Assembly (NCBI RefSeq): GCF_001424985.1
Contig: NZ_LMDA01000001.1
Location: forward strand, 1,311,599-1,375,598
Length of the DNA: 64,000 nucleotides
Reading direction: 5' to 3'
Origin: Rhizobium sp. Root1212
GTDB lineage: Bacteria; Pseudomonadota; Alphaproteobacteria; Rhizobiales; Rhizobiaceae
Shown here: positions 43,893 to 53,145 of the stretch, in pieces
Layout: each line of letters opens with the position of its first letter
Numbering within the stretch: the first letter of the stretch is position 1
Made by a program: the position numbers and the translations under genes
The notes under the pieces: model-generated
Seen by the model: only the letters and a program-made list of their open reading frames with translations
The model's database searches: none
Told to the model about the DNA's origin: nothing

Positions 43893-44163
43893 TAGATCGC
43901 TTCATCGTTAAATGGAAACAATTCTGTTGGCTCAAACCGGCCTTCCACGCGAAGGCTGGCGCAGGGCGATGCCGCCCCATCGCACAAGCCGGCCGACAAA
44001 GTGGAGGGCCGGTTTGAGCCAACCCTTCGGGCCGGATGAATTTCGGCCATTACCGTCGGCCGCCGTCTCGACCGCAGCTATTGCTGCGCTCTTCGCCATC
44101 GTCCTTGGTTCTGGCCGAAATTCCTTCCGGCAGAATGGTTCCATTTAACGATGAAACGATCTA
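43893..44163. repeat. Nested inverted-repeat element upstream of lepA
   Basis: Outer arms 43893-43926 and 44131-44163 are inverted copies (about 29 of 33 bases). A second pair, 43927-43948 and 44001-44022, is inverted with one mismatch and continues the left arm without a gap. On the right the two arms are split by 108 bases (44023-44130) which carry their own inverted repeat (44031-44048 with 44113-44131). It looks like a 160-base palindromic element with a second small palindromic element inserted in its right arm. No protein is encoded. Its right end is ten bases before the lepA start, so it forms the lepA leader or promoter. Confidence 0.7.
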
Positions 44164-44173
44164 TATGCGGCCC

Positions 44174-46000
<1,827 letters not shown>

Positions 46001-46050
46001 GGCGATCGCTGACCGCGGGCATCAAATGTCCGGCGCGTTAACCGCACGCT

Positions 46051-46120
46051 TCCCACCCTCGTCATGCTCGGCCCCCAGATAGATCTTCGGGCCAAGCCCG
46101 AGGATGATCGAGAGGTGGGA
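46051..46120. repeat. Rhizobial palindromic repeat (CTCGTCATGCTCGG type)
   Basis: TCCCACCCTCG at the left end and CGAGAGGTGGGA at the right end are inverted, with the inner CATGCTCGG / CCCGAGGATGAT also inverted. The whole 70 bases can fold into a long hairpin. The core resembles the CGTCATCCTCGGGCTTG...CCCGAGGAT palindromes scattered in Rhizobiales genomes. It lies between lepA and glnII, which converge. Confidence 0.65.
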
Positions 46121-46141
46121 ATGATATCCGCCAAAAACAAC

Positions 46142-46172
46142 AAAACGGCGCGAACTAGGTTCGCGCCGTTTT
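46142..46172. terminator. Bidirectional terminator between lepA and glnII
   Basis: AAAACGGCGCGAAC (46142-46155) and GTTCGCGCCGTTTT (46159-46172) form a perfect 14-base stem around TAG, with T-runs in both directions. It lies 21 bases after the glnII stop. Confidence 0.9.
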
Positions 46173-46193
46173 TCGTCTTGGGATGAACCTTGA

Positions 46194-47231
46194 TCAGGCT
46201 GCGACGGAAGCGGAGCCGGCGGTCGGGACTTCGGAGATGGTCTTCAGGACCTGCGAGGCGATCTGGTAGGGGTCGCCCTGGGAGTTCGGACGGCGGTCTT
46301 CCAGATAGCCGCGATAGTCGTTCTTCACGAAGGAATGCGGAACGCGGATCGAGGCGCCGCGGTCGGCAACGCCGTAGGAGAACTTGTTCCACGGGGCGGT
46401 TTCGTGCTTGCCGGTCAGGCGCAGGTGGTTGTCCGGGCCGTAGACGTCGATATGGTCCTGCAGGTTCTTTTCGAACTGTGCCATCAGCGCTTCGAAATAG
46501 GCCTTGCCGCCAACGGTGCGCATGTATTCGGTCGAGAAGTTGCAGTGCATGCCCGAGCCGTTCCAGTCGGTATCGCCGAGCGGCTTGCAGTGAAACTCGA
46601 TGTCGATGCCGTATTTTTCCGTCAGGCGCAGCAGCAGGTAGCGCGCCATCCAGACTTCGTCGGCAGCCCGCTTGGAGCCCTTGCCGAACACCTGGAATTC
46701 CCACTGGCCCTTGGCCACTTCGGCATTGATGCCTTCGTGGTTGATGCCGGCGGCGAGGCAGAGATCGAGATGCTCTTCGACGATCTGGCGGGCGATGTCG
46801 CCGACGTTCTTGTAACCGACGCCGGTGTAATACGGGCCCTGCGGCGCCGGGTAGCCGGTTTCCGGGAAGCCGAGCGGACGGCCGTTCTTGTAGAAGAAAT
46901 ATTCCTGCTCGAAGCCGAACCAGGCGCCTTCGTCGTCGAGGATGGTGGCGCGGCTGTTGGACGGATGCGGGGTGACACCATCGGGCATCATCACTTCGCA
47001 CATGACGAGAGCGCCGTTGGTGCGGGCCGGATCGGGATAAACGGCGACCGGCTTCAGCACGCAATCGGACGAGCGGCCTTCGGCCTGCTCCGTCGAGGAG
47101 CCGTCAAAGCCCCAGAGCGGCAACTGCTCCAGCGTCGGGAAGGTTTCGAATTCCTTGACCTGAGTTTTGCCGCGCAGGTTCGCCGGCGAATAGCCATCGA
47201 GCCAGATGTATTCGAGCTTGTATTTAGTCAT
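46194..47231 (-). CDS. glnII: Glutamine synthetase type II
   Basis: A 345-residue eukaryotic-type GSII, distinct from the 470-residue GSI. It begins TKYKLEYIWLDGYSPANLRG and has the beta-grasp WGFDGSSTEQAEG, the Glu ligands of FGFEQEYFFYKNGRPLGFP, NGSGMHCNFSTEYMR, and APWNKFSYGVADRGASIRVP. It assimilates ammonium in the cytoplasm and is not adenylylated. The start at 47231 (MTKYKLEY) is conventional. A sigma-54 promoter lies 98-112 bases upstream, and the inhibitor gene gstI is divergent, as in Rhizobium leguminosarum. Confidence 0.96.
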   Translation of the reverse strand: MTKYKLEYIWLDGYSPANLRGKTQVKEFETFPTLEQLPLWGFDGSSTEQAEGRSSDCVLKPVAVYPDPARTNGALVMCEVMMPDGVTPHPSNSRATILDDEGAWFGFEQEYFFYKNGRPLGFPETGYPAPQGPYYTGVGYKNVGDIARQIVEEHLDLCLAAGINHEGINAEVAKGQWEFQVFGKGSKRAADEVWMARYLLLRLTEKYGIDIEFHCKPLGDTDWNGSGMHCNFSTEYMRTVGGKAYFEALMAQFEKNLQDHIDVYGPDNHLRLTGKHETAPWNKFSYGVADRGASIRVPHSFVKNDYRGYLEDRRPNSQGDPYQIASQVLKTISEVPTAGSASVAA

Positions 47232-47328
47232 TTGACGTCTCTCATCATAAGTTGCTTCGAAAACGAGCATGTCTCGATGGTCGAGCGGCCGGAGCCTGTC
47301 CGATCACCGAGGACCCGGAATGATCAAA

Positions 47329-47343
47329 GCATAATGCGTGCCA
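47329..47343 (-). promoter_or_regulatory. Sigma-54 promoter of glnII
   Basis: On the minus strand TGGCACGCATTATGC, preceded by C and followed by T. It matches YTGGCACG-N4-TTGCW at all key bases (GG at -24, GC at -12, ten bases between) except one T. glnII in rhizobia is NtrC/RpoN-dependent, so the match is in the expected place. Confidence 0.8.
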
Positions 47344-47563
47344 GTTTGACGGAGACCGCCCGATAATCGTCAGGAAAACCAGTTCCTTCCCGCTTTGCAG
47401 CATGGATCGCCGGGATTCCTGCAATGGTCACGCGGGGTTAGCAGATCGCAAAATTTTGTGCCTATAATTTAATCAGAATGAGAATCGGTCGAGAGGGTGG
47501 CTCGATTTTCAGAGCCGACTGCGTCATAGTCTGCTTACAAAATCAACATTTGCCGAAATATTT

Positions 47564-47579
47564 TGCAGTCACTGGTGCA
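47564..47579. promoter_or_regulatory. Possible NtrC site near the gstI promoter
   Basis: TGCAGTCACTGGTGCA has the TGCA...TGCA ends and a perfect TGGTGCA half of the NtrC consensus TGCACCA-N3-TGGTGCA, but is one base shorter. It overlaps the expected -35 region of gstI (-10 TATATT at 47598), so binding would block gstI. Weak call. Confidence 0.35.
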
Positions 47580-47644
47580 AAAACCGGGCAAGCTTGCTAT
47601 ATTTCCTGTGTGGCGCACCCCGCGCCGGCACCGGAGGCCATTTC

Positions 47645-47854
47645 ATGGCAACGCATACGCATCACGGACCTGCCGAGATCGTTCAGTTCCCGGAAGGCAT
47701 GTTCAGACGCCGCTCGCGGCCGCTCGGCGAAACGGCCGATGTCGTGACGTTCCGCAAGGCGCCGGAAAACATCTGCTACGAAGCGCTGGAAAACAGCTGG
47801 TATCACGCCGAAGCCATCCGCGAGGCTGACAAGGACAAGAAGCGTCTCGACTGA
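47645..47854 (+). CDS. gstI: GstI-like glutamine synthetase II translational inhibitor (DUF2735)
   Basis: A 69-residue protein starting MATHTHHGPAEIVQFPEGMF, a DUF2735 family protein by pattern. The remainder (RPLGETADVVTFRKAPENIC, WYHAEAIREADKDKKR) is basic and polar, with no membrane helix. In R. leguminosarum a 63-residue gene of this kind, divergent from glnII, was described as gstI; its product blocks glnII translation when nitrogen is plentiful. Size and position match. The ATG at 47645 is preferred over an upstream in-frame ATG that would add a non-conserved leader. Confidence 0.8.
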   Translation: MATHTHHGPAEIVQFPEGMFRRRSRPLGETADVVTFRKAPENICYEALENSWYHAEAIREADKDKKRLD

Positions 47855-47942
47855 GACAGCGCGTCAGCCTTTTGATGTGCCGACATCTCCCGAATCCGGT
47901 TTCATCCTGATAGACAGGACGAAGACGAGCGGGAGAATCACG

Positions 47943-48398
47943 ATGACCAGCCAGCCGACACTGCCGAGCGAAGGAGCCTGCCGCTGCGGGCGGGTGCGCC
48001 TGAAAATCTCCAAACCGCCGATCATGACCATGGCGTGCCATTGCACCGGCTGCCAGCGCATGTCCTCCAGCGCCTATTCCTTGAGTGCGGCCATTCCGGC
48101 CGATGGCTTCGAGGTCTCCGGCGACGAGCCGGTGATCGGCGGCTTGCATGGCGAAAACAGGCATTATTTCTGCGGCCACTGCATGAGCTGGCTGTTCACG
48201 CGCCCGGCCGGCATGGACTGGTTCGTCAATGTGCGCCCCACCATGCTCGATGATACGAGCTGGTATTCACCCTTCATCGAGACCTTTACCTCGGAAAAGC
48301 TTGCCTTCGCCGAAACCGGTGCACGCCACAGCTACGAGACCTTCCCGCCGATGGAGGCCTATGAAGGGTTGATAGCGGAGTTTCAGGCGCAGGGCTGA
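47943..48398 (+). CDS. GFA family (glutathione-dependent formaldehyde-activating-like) protein
   Basis: A 151-residue zinc protein of the CENP-V/GFA fold: CRCGRVRLKISKPPIMTMAC, HCTGCQRMSSSAYSLS and RHYFCGHCMSWLFTRPAG give the CxC, CxxC and CxxC zinc ligands. Few members are proven formaldehyde enzymes, so the biochemical name is loose. GGGAG lies before the ATG at 47943. It follows gstI by 88 bases on the same strand without a clear terminator. Confidence 0.85.
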   Translation: MTSQPTLPSEGACRCGRVRLKISKPPIMTMACHCTGCQRMSSSAYSLSAAIPADGFEVSGDEPVIGGLHGENRHYFCGHCMSWLFTRPAGMDWFVNVRPTMLDDTSWYSPFIETFTSEKLAFAETGARHSYETFPPMEAYEGLIAEFQAQG

Positions 48399-48461
48399 TT
48401 TCTTTCAAAGAATTGACATTTCTGCGCCCATCGGTTGATCTGTGCGGCCAAGGGGGAAGGC

Positions 48462-49106
48462 ATGACAGCGCTGATCACCAGACCGGTCGCGACGATGGTC
48501 GTCGTCTTTGCACGCGCCTTGACGGCCGTCAGGGCGATCTGGCCGGAAAGCGGGCCGCCGATGCGGCCTTGCGTCTATTTCGCCAATCATTCGAGCCATG
48601 GCGATTTCATCCTGATCTGGGCGGTGCTGCCGCCATGGATGCGATCACGCACGCGGCCGGTGGCCGGCGCCGAATATTGGCTGGCGACGAAGCTGAAGCG
48701 CTTCATCGGCCTCGACGTCTTCAATGCCGTGCTGATCGAGCGCGACCGGGAAAAGCGCACCGGCGACCCGATCGCCCGGATGGCCGAGGTGCTCGATGAC
48801 GGCTCCTCGCTGATCCTGTTTCCCGAAGGCACCCGCAACGAGACGGATCAGCCGCTGTTGCCGTTCAAGAGCGGGCTTTTCAATCTCGCGACCTCCCGGC
48901 CGGAGATCGATCTCGTGCCGGTCTGGATCGACAATCTCAACCGGGTCATGCCGAAGGGCGAGATCGTGCCGATCCCGCTGATCTGCACCGTCACCTTCGG
49001 CGAGCCGCTACGGCTTTTACCCGATGAGAGCCGCGAGGATTTCCTGGCGCGGACGACGGCGGCGCTGCTTTCCCTTTCACCGAAATCTCAAGGGGCGGCG
49101 GAATGA
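48462..49106 (+). CDS. Lysophospholipid/1-acylglycerol-3-phosphate acyltransferase (PlsC-like)
   Basis: A 214-residue acyltransferase: motif I NHSSHGDF (H-x4-D catalytic pair), motif II VLIERDREKRTGD, motif III FPEGTRNETDQPLLPFKSG, and motif IV LVPVWIDNLNRVMPKG. There is a short N-terminal membrane helix. It acylates a lysolipid or glycerol-phosphate acceptor. AGGGGGAAGG before ATG 48462 is a strong ribosome site. Its stop overlaps the cdsA-like start (ATGA). First gene of a three-gene lipid operon. Confidence 0.88.
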   Translation: MTALITRPVATMVVVFARALTAVRAIWPESGPPMRPCVYFANHSSHGDFILIWAVLPPWMRSRTRPVAGAEYWLATKLKRFIGLDVFNAVLIERDREKRTGDPIARMAEVLDDGSSLILFPEGTRNETDQPLLPFKSGLFNLATSRPEIDLVPVWIDNLNRVMPKGEIVPIPLICTVTFGEPLRLLPDESREDFLARTTAALLSLSPKSQGAAE

Positions 49107-50053
49107 ACGAGGCGCGGTCTGATCTCATCCTTCTTTTGATCGGCACCGGCGGCTTTCTCGCGCTGGCTTCGCTGATCGGCACTGTCTTGAAGCTCCGGCT
49201 TTCGCCGGACGGTTCCAACACCACCATCGAAAACCTTAATGCCCGCATCAACGCCTGGTGGGTGATGGTGGTGCTGATCGGCCTTGCCTTCATCGCCGGC
49301 CGCATCGGCGTCGTCATCCTTTTCGCCTTCTGCTCTTTCGCGGCATTGCGTGAATTCGTGACGCTCACCAACACCCGCCGCGCCGATCACTGGGCGCTGG
49401 CTGCGGCGTTCTTCGTCGTGCTGCCGATCCAGTATTATCTCGTCGCCATCGAATATTACGGGCTCTATTCGATCTTCATCCCCGTCTATGCCTTCCTGTT
49501 CATGCCGATCATTTCGGTGCTCAGGGGCGATGCCGAGCGCTTCCTGATCCGCATCGCGGAAGTGCAATGGGCGCTGATGATCTGCGTCTTCTGCGCCTCC
49601 CATGTGCCGGCGCTGCTGAGCCTCGATATTCCCGGCTATGCGGGCAAGAACGTGCTGCTGATCGCCTTCCTCATCATCGTCGTGCAGATGAGCGATGTGC
49701 TGCAATATGTCTGGGGCAAGCTCTTCGGGAAAACTAAGATCGCGCCGAAGCTTTCGCCATCGAAGACGGTCGAGGGCTTTGTCGGCGGTGTCGCGAGCGC
49801 GACGCTCGTTGGGGCGGGGCTCTGGTGGATCACGCCGTTTTCGCCGCTGCAGGCGGCGGGACTTGCGCTCACCATCGCCATCATGGGCTTCCTCGGCGGC
49901 CTCGTGATGTCGGCGATCAAGCGCGATCGCGGCGTCAAGGACTGGGGCCATCTGATCGGTGGCCATGGCGGGCTGATCGACCGGCTGGATTCGGTGGTGT
50001 TCTCCGCCCCGATCTTCTTCCATATCGTTCGCTTCGGATGGTCGCTGACATGA
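49103..50053 (+). CDS. Phosphatidate cytidylyltransferase (CdsA-like)
   Basis: A 316-residue membrane protein with about eight helices. The CDP-diglyceride synthase signature is complete: SAIKRDRGVKDWGHLIGGHG then GLIDRLDSVVFSAP. It makes CDP-diacylglycerol from CTP and phosphatidate. A bacterium usually has a main cdsA beside uppS and dxr. This copy is outside that context and has ATGA overlaps with the acyltransferase before and the CDP-alcohol transferase after, so it looks like a pathway-specific copy. Confidence 0.9.
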   Translation: MNEARSDLILLLIGTGGFLALASLIGTVLKLRLSPDGSNTTIENLNARINAWWVMVVLIGLAFIAGRIGVVILFAFCSFAALREFVTLTNTRRADHWALAAAFFVVLPIQYYLVAIEYYGLYSIFIPVYAFLFMPIISVLRGDAERFLIRIAEVQWALMICVFCASHVPALLSLDIPGYAGKNVLLIAFLIIVVQMSDVLQYVWGKLFGKTKIAPKLSPSKTVEGFVGGVASATLVGAGLWWITPFSPLQAAGLALTIAIMGFLGGLVMSAIKRDRGVKDWGHLIGGHGGLIDRLDSVVFSAPIFFHIVRFGWSLT

Positions 50054-50706
50054 CACAGGAAGAACTGAAGGACCGCCGTCCGCTGGCAAGTCGCAACACG
50101 CGCTGGGCGCAGGCCATTGCCCGTTTTCTCGCCCGCCGCTCGGTGACGCCGAACCATATTTCCCAGGCCAGTATGGTCGCGGCGGCGCTGGCCGGGCTTG
50201 CCTTCTGGTGGGCGGGTCATGGCGAGGGCGTGGAGCGCACGGTGATGCTGCTGTTCGCGGCGCTGTTCTGCCAGTTGCGGCTGCTGTGCAATCTCTTCGA
50301 TGGCATGGTGGCGGTCGAGGGTGGCAAGGGTGCGGCCGACGGACCGTTCTGGAACGAGTTTCCCGATCGCGTGGCCGATGTCTTCATTCTCGCCGGCGCC
50401 GGCGCGGGCATCGAATTGCCGGAACTCGGCTGGGCCGCAGCGGCGTTGGCGATCCTGACGGCCTATACCCGTGAACTGGGCCGCTCCAACGGCCTGCCGG
50501 CGGATTTTTCCGGGCCGATGGCCAAGCAGCACCGCATGGCGACGATCACGGCAGCGGCCCTTCTGACCGTGCTCGAACCCTTATGGTCGGGACAGGATGA
50601 AATTCTCACCATCGCCCTGATGATCATCGTCGTCGGCTGCGTGATCACCGTTGTCAGGCGTTCCTGGCACATCATCACGCAACTGAAGGCGCGTGCGTCG
50701 AAATAA
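50050..50706 (+). CDS. CDP-alcohol phosphatidyltransferase family protein with degenerate signature
   Basis: A 218-residue protein with about six membrane helices. The family signature D-x2-DG-x2-AR-x8-G-x3-D-x3-D aligns exactly with NLFDGMVAV, eight residues, then GPFWNEFPD: the first and third Asp are Asn and Arg is Val. Two of the four metal-binding Asp remain. It may use a changed metal mode or a different alcohol, or be inactive. It starts in an ATGA overlap with the cdsA-like gene. Its stop abuts the stop of the opposing amidotransferase gene with no spacer. Confidence 0.8.
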   Translation: MTQEELKDRRPLASRNTRWAQAIARFLARRSVTPNHISQASMVAAALAGLAFWWAGHGEGVERTVMLLFAALFCQLRLLCNLFDGMVAVEGGKGAADGPFWNEFPDRVADVFILAGAGAGIELPELGWAAAALAILTAYTRELGRSNGLPADFSGPMAKQHRMATITAAALLTVLEPLWSGQDEILTIALMIIVVGCVITVVRRSWHIITQLKARASK

Positions 50707-51447
50707 TTAGCCGGCTATGGCTTTCCTCGGCACGTCTTCGGCTTCGACGCGGATTTGCTTGACCCAAGCTCGCGCCAGCGCCAGTCCTGCGGCATCGGCC
50801 GCCGGGCCATCGGCGGCGGCGTGCTTGGCGTAATCCGCAAGCCATTGCCCGTCCCGCTCGACGATCTGATGGCGGAAGATGTCGTTCCATTCGGTGACGA
50901 CTTCCGTCGAAGCCTCGAAATGGAACTGCATGCCGTAGCCGGCGCGGCCGACGCGGAACGCCTGATGAGCCACGGCCGGATTTTCGGCGAGATGAACGGC
51001 GCTGTCCGGCAGGGTGAAGGTGTCGGAATGCCACTGGAAGATGGGAAAGACCTCGCCTGCGGCCGAAAGCACCGGATCGGCGCGGCCCTGGTCCGTCAGC
51101 GAAACCGTGTGCCAGCCGAATTCGCGGGTGCGGTTCAGGAGGTTTTCGCCGCCGTGGCCGCGGGCGAGCAACTGGCTTCCGAGGCAGATCCCAAGCACCG
51201 CCTTGCCCGCCTCGGTAAAGACCCGCATCAGCCGGGCAAGGGCGGGCAGATAAGGATGGAGTTCGTCATCGACAGCACTCTGCTCACCACCGAAGACGAC
51301 CAGCGCGTCGAAGCCTGCCGCATCGTCCGGCAAGGCCGCGCCCTCGTAGGGCCGGCGCAGGTCGATATCGGCGCCGGCTTCGCCAAGCGCCACACCCACC
51401 TGCCCCAGTTTCGAATGGGGCATGTTCTCTACCACCAGAACCCGCAT
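50707..51447 (-). CDS. Class I glutamine amidotransferase-like protein
   Basis: A 246-residue protein with the triad of class I glutamine amidotransferases: the Cys nucleophile in VLGICLGSQLLARGHGG, and His and Glu in QFHFEAS. DALVVFGGEQSAVDDELHPY is typical of the stand-alone GuaA-N-like group (YfeJ-like). The ammonia acceptor is unknown. The start at 51447 (MRVLVVENMPHSK) has AGGAGA before it. It lies next to the presumed inversion breakpoint before rbfA. Confidence 0.88.
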   Translation of the reverse strand: MRVLVVENMPHSKLGQVGVALGEAGADIDLRRPYEGAALPDDAAGFDALVVFGGEQSAVDDELHPYLPALARLMRVFTEAGKAVLGICLGSQLLARGHGGENLLNRTREFGWHTVSLTDQGRADPVLSAAGEVFPIFQWHSDTFTLPDSAVHLAENPAVAHQAFRVGRAGYGMQFHFEASTEVVTEWNDIFRHQIVERDGQWLADYAKHAAADGPAADAAGLALARAWVKQIRVEAEDVPRKAIAG

Positions 51448-51623
51448 GGCTTCTCCTGTCGTCTTGAATTTCAGCCCTGATTGAGCATGCGGCCCCGCCG
51501 CTTTCAAGGCCTTCCTGCCATATCCGAGGCCCGAAAAACCCGGCAAGCCTTGACCTTTGGGTCTGAAAGAGGCATTTGACCGCCAAAATCGCGTTCATCG
51601 AAACGCCAAACAGCGGAAAAACC

Positions 51624-52025
51624 ATGAGCAGAGCAACCTCATCCGCCCCCTCGCAGCGCATGCTGAGGGTCGGCGAGCAAGTCCGTGCAGCCCTGACCCA
51701 GGTTCTGCAGCGGGGCGAGGTGCGCGACCCGTTGATCGAAAAGACCGTGATCTCGATTTCGGAAGTGCGCATGTCGCCCGACCTGAAGATCGGCACGGCC
51801 TATGTGACGCCGCTCGGCGTTGCCGATCACGCAGCCACCATCGAAGCCCTCAATCGCAATGCCAAATACATCCGCGGGCGGCTGACGCCGCATCTGCGGC
51901 AGATGAAGTACATGCCGGAGGTGCGCTTCCGCGACGATACGAGCTTCGACAACTACAAGAAGATCGACGAGTTGTTGCGGTCGCCGGAGGTCCAGCGCGA
52001 TCTCGACGACGAAGACGATCAGTAA
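51624..52025 (+). CDS. rbfA: Ribosome-binding factor A
   Basis: A 133-residue KH-like cold-shock 30S maturation factor: [60 protein letters not shown]. An acidic tail (RDLDDEDDQ) is usual in alphaproteobacteria. The ATG at 51624 is used. It is followed by truB at 55 bases. In relatives infB is immediately upstream; here an opposite-strand amidotransferase takes that place. Confidence 0.95.
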   Translation: MSRATSSAPSQRMLRVGEQVRAALTQVLQRGEVRDPLIEKTVISISEVRMSPDLKIGTAYVTPLGVADHAATIEALNRNAKYIRGRLTPHLRQMKYMPEVRFRDDTSFDNYKKIDELLRSPEVQRDLDDEDDQ

Positions 52026-52080
52026 GGCCCCAAGGCCCACGCCTTCGGGCGCTTTCTTGAAATGATGGAAAAAGAAGACG

Positions 52081-53016
52081 ATGGGAAAACCGCGCAAGCC
52101 CAAGGGCCGGCCTATTTCCGGCTGGCTGATCCTCGACAAGCCGCTTGATTTCGGCTCCACCGAGGCCGTGTCCAAGATCAAGTGGCTGTTCAAGGCCCAG
52201 AAGGCCGGTCATGCCGGCACGCTCGATCCGCTCGCCTCCGGCATGCTGCCGATCGCGCTCGGCGATGCCACCAAGACCGTTCCCTATGTCATGGACGGCC
52301 GCAAGATCTACGAATTCTCCATCGCCTGGGGCGAGGAGCGCTCGACGGACGATCTCGAAGGACAGGTCGTGAAGTCGTCCGATACACGCCCGAGCGAAGA
52401 GGCGATCCGCGCGCTGTTGCCGAAATATACCGGCGTTATCTCGCAGGTGCCGCCGCAGTTTTCGGCGATCAAGATCGCCGGGGAGCGCGCCTACGATCTC
52501 GCCCGCGAAGGTGAGACGGTCGATATCCCAGCCCGCGAGGTCGAGGTTTTCCGCCTGTCGCTGCTCGGCTGCACCCAGGGTCTCGCGCATTTCGAAATCG
52601 AATGCGGCAAGGGCACCTATGTCCGCTCGCTCGCCCGCGATTTCGGCCGCGAACTCGGCTGCTACGGCCATATCGCCTCGCTGCGCCGCAGCTTCGTCGC
52701 GCCCTTCGCCGAAGAGCAGATGGTGCCGCTCGCCTCGCTGGTCGCGCTGGAGAAGATCGAAAGCGACGAAGAGCGCCTCGCCGCCCTCGATGCCTTCCTG
52801 ATCGATACCGGCGAAGCCCTGTCCAGCCTGCCGCATATCGCCATCAGCGACGATCAGGCCCACCGCCTGCGCATGGGCAACCCGATCATCCTGCGGGGCC
52901 GCGATGCGCCGCTGGCCGAGCCGGAAGCCTATGCCACCGCCCGCGGCAAGCTCGTCGCCATCGGCGAGATCGGCGAAGGCGAGTTCCGCCCGAAGCGCGT
53001 CTTCGTCACCGATTGA
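52081..53016 (+). CDS. truB: tRNA pseudouridine-55 synthase
   Basis: A 311-residue enzyme that makes pseudouridine 55 in the T loop of tRNAs. It starts [20 protein letters not shown] and has the catalytic Asp in [20 protein letters not shown], the thumb-loop region [20 protein letters not shown], and the core [22 protein letters not shown]-like C-terminal part follows. Downstream of rbfA on the same strand. Confidence 0.96.
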   Translation: MGKPRKPKGRPISGWLILDKPLDFGSTEAVSKIKWLFKAQKAGHAGTLDPLASGMLPIALGDATKTVPYVMDGRKIYEFSIAWGEERSTDDLEGQVVKSSDTRPSEEAIRALLPKYTGVISQVPPQFSAIKIAGERAYDLAREGETVDIPAREVEVFRLSLLGCTQGLAHFEIECGKGTYVRSLARDFGRELGCYGHIASLRRSFVAPFAEEQMVPLASLVALEKIESDEERLAALDAFLIDTGEALSSLPHIAISDDQAHRLRMGNPIILRGRDAPLAEPEAYATARGKLVAIGEIGEGEFRPKRVFVTD

Positions 53017-53145
53017 AACCCGTCAAGTTCTGCGGTTTGCCTTCCGCAGCCGGCTGACGCATGATCGCGCCCAGGATTCGGGCGGCGAAAGCCGCCGCGA
53101 ACCGGCAATGCCGCGTCGAAAGATCGCGACAAGCGAGGGCTGCGT

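Larger units (their letters stand above)
47232..47644. other. glnII-gstI divergent control region, 413 bases
   Basis: It contains the glnII sigma-54 promoter (47329-47343), an AT-rich dyad GCAAAATTTTGTGC (47448-47461) about 130 bases upstream of that promoter, and a TGCA-N8-TGCA site (47564-47579) overlapping the likely -35 of gstI. TATATT at 47598-47603 is a plausible gstI -10. The layout fits NtrC activating glnII and repressing gstI from one spacer. Confidence 0.5.

Noticed and set aside
43601-44050. Minus-strand frame across the repeat before lepA (contains PFNDEAIY, similar to the PFNDETIY of the plus-strand lepA leader frame)
   Set aside because: The similarity comes from the inverted repeat itself being translated on both strands; neither is a gene.
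47448-47461. GCAAAATTTTGTGC dyad as a certain NtrC enhancer of glnII
   Set aside because: Its position is plausible but the half-site spacing does not match the NtrC consensus; kept only as a note in the control region.
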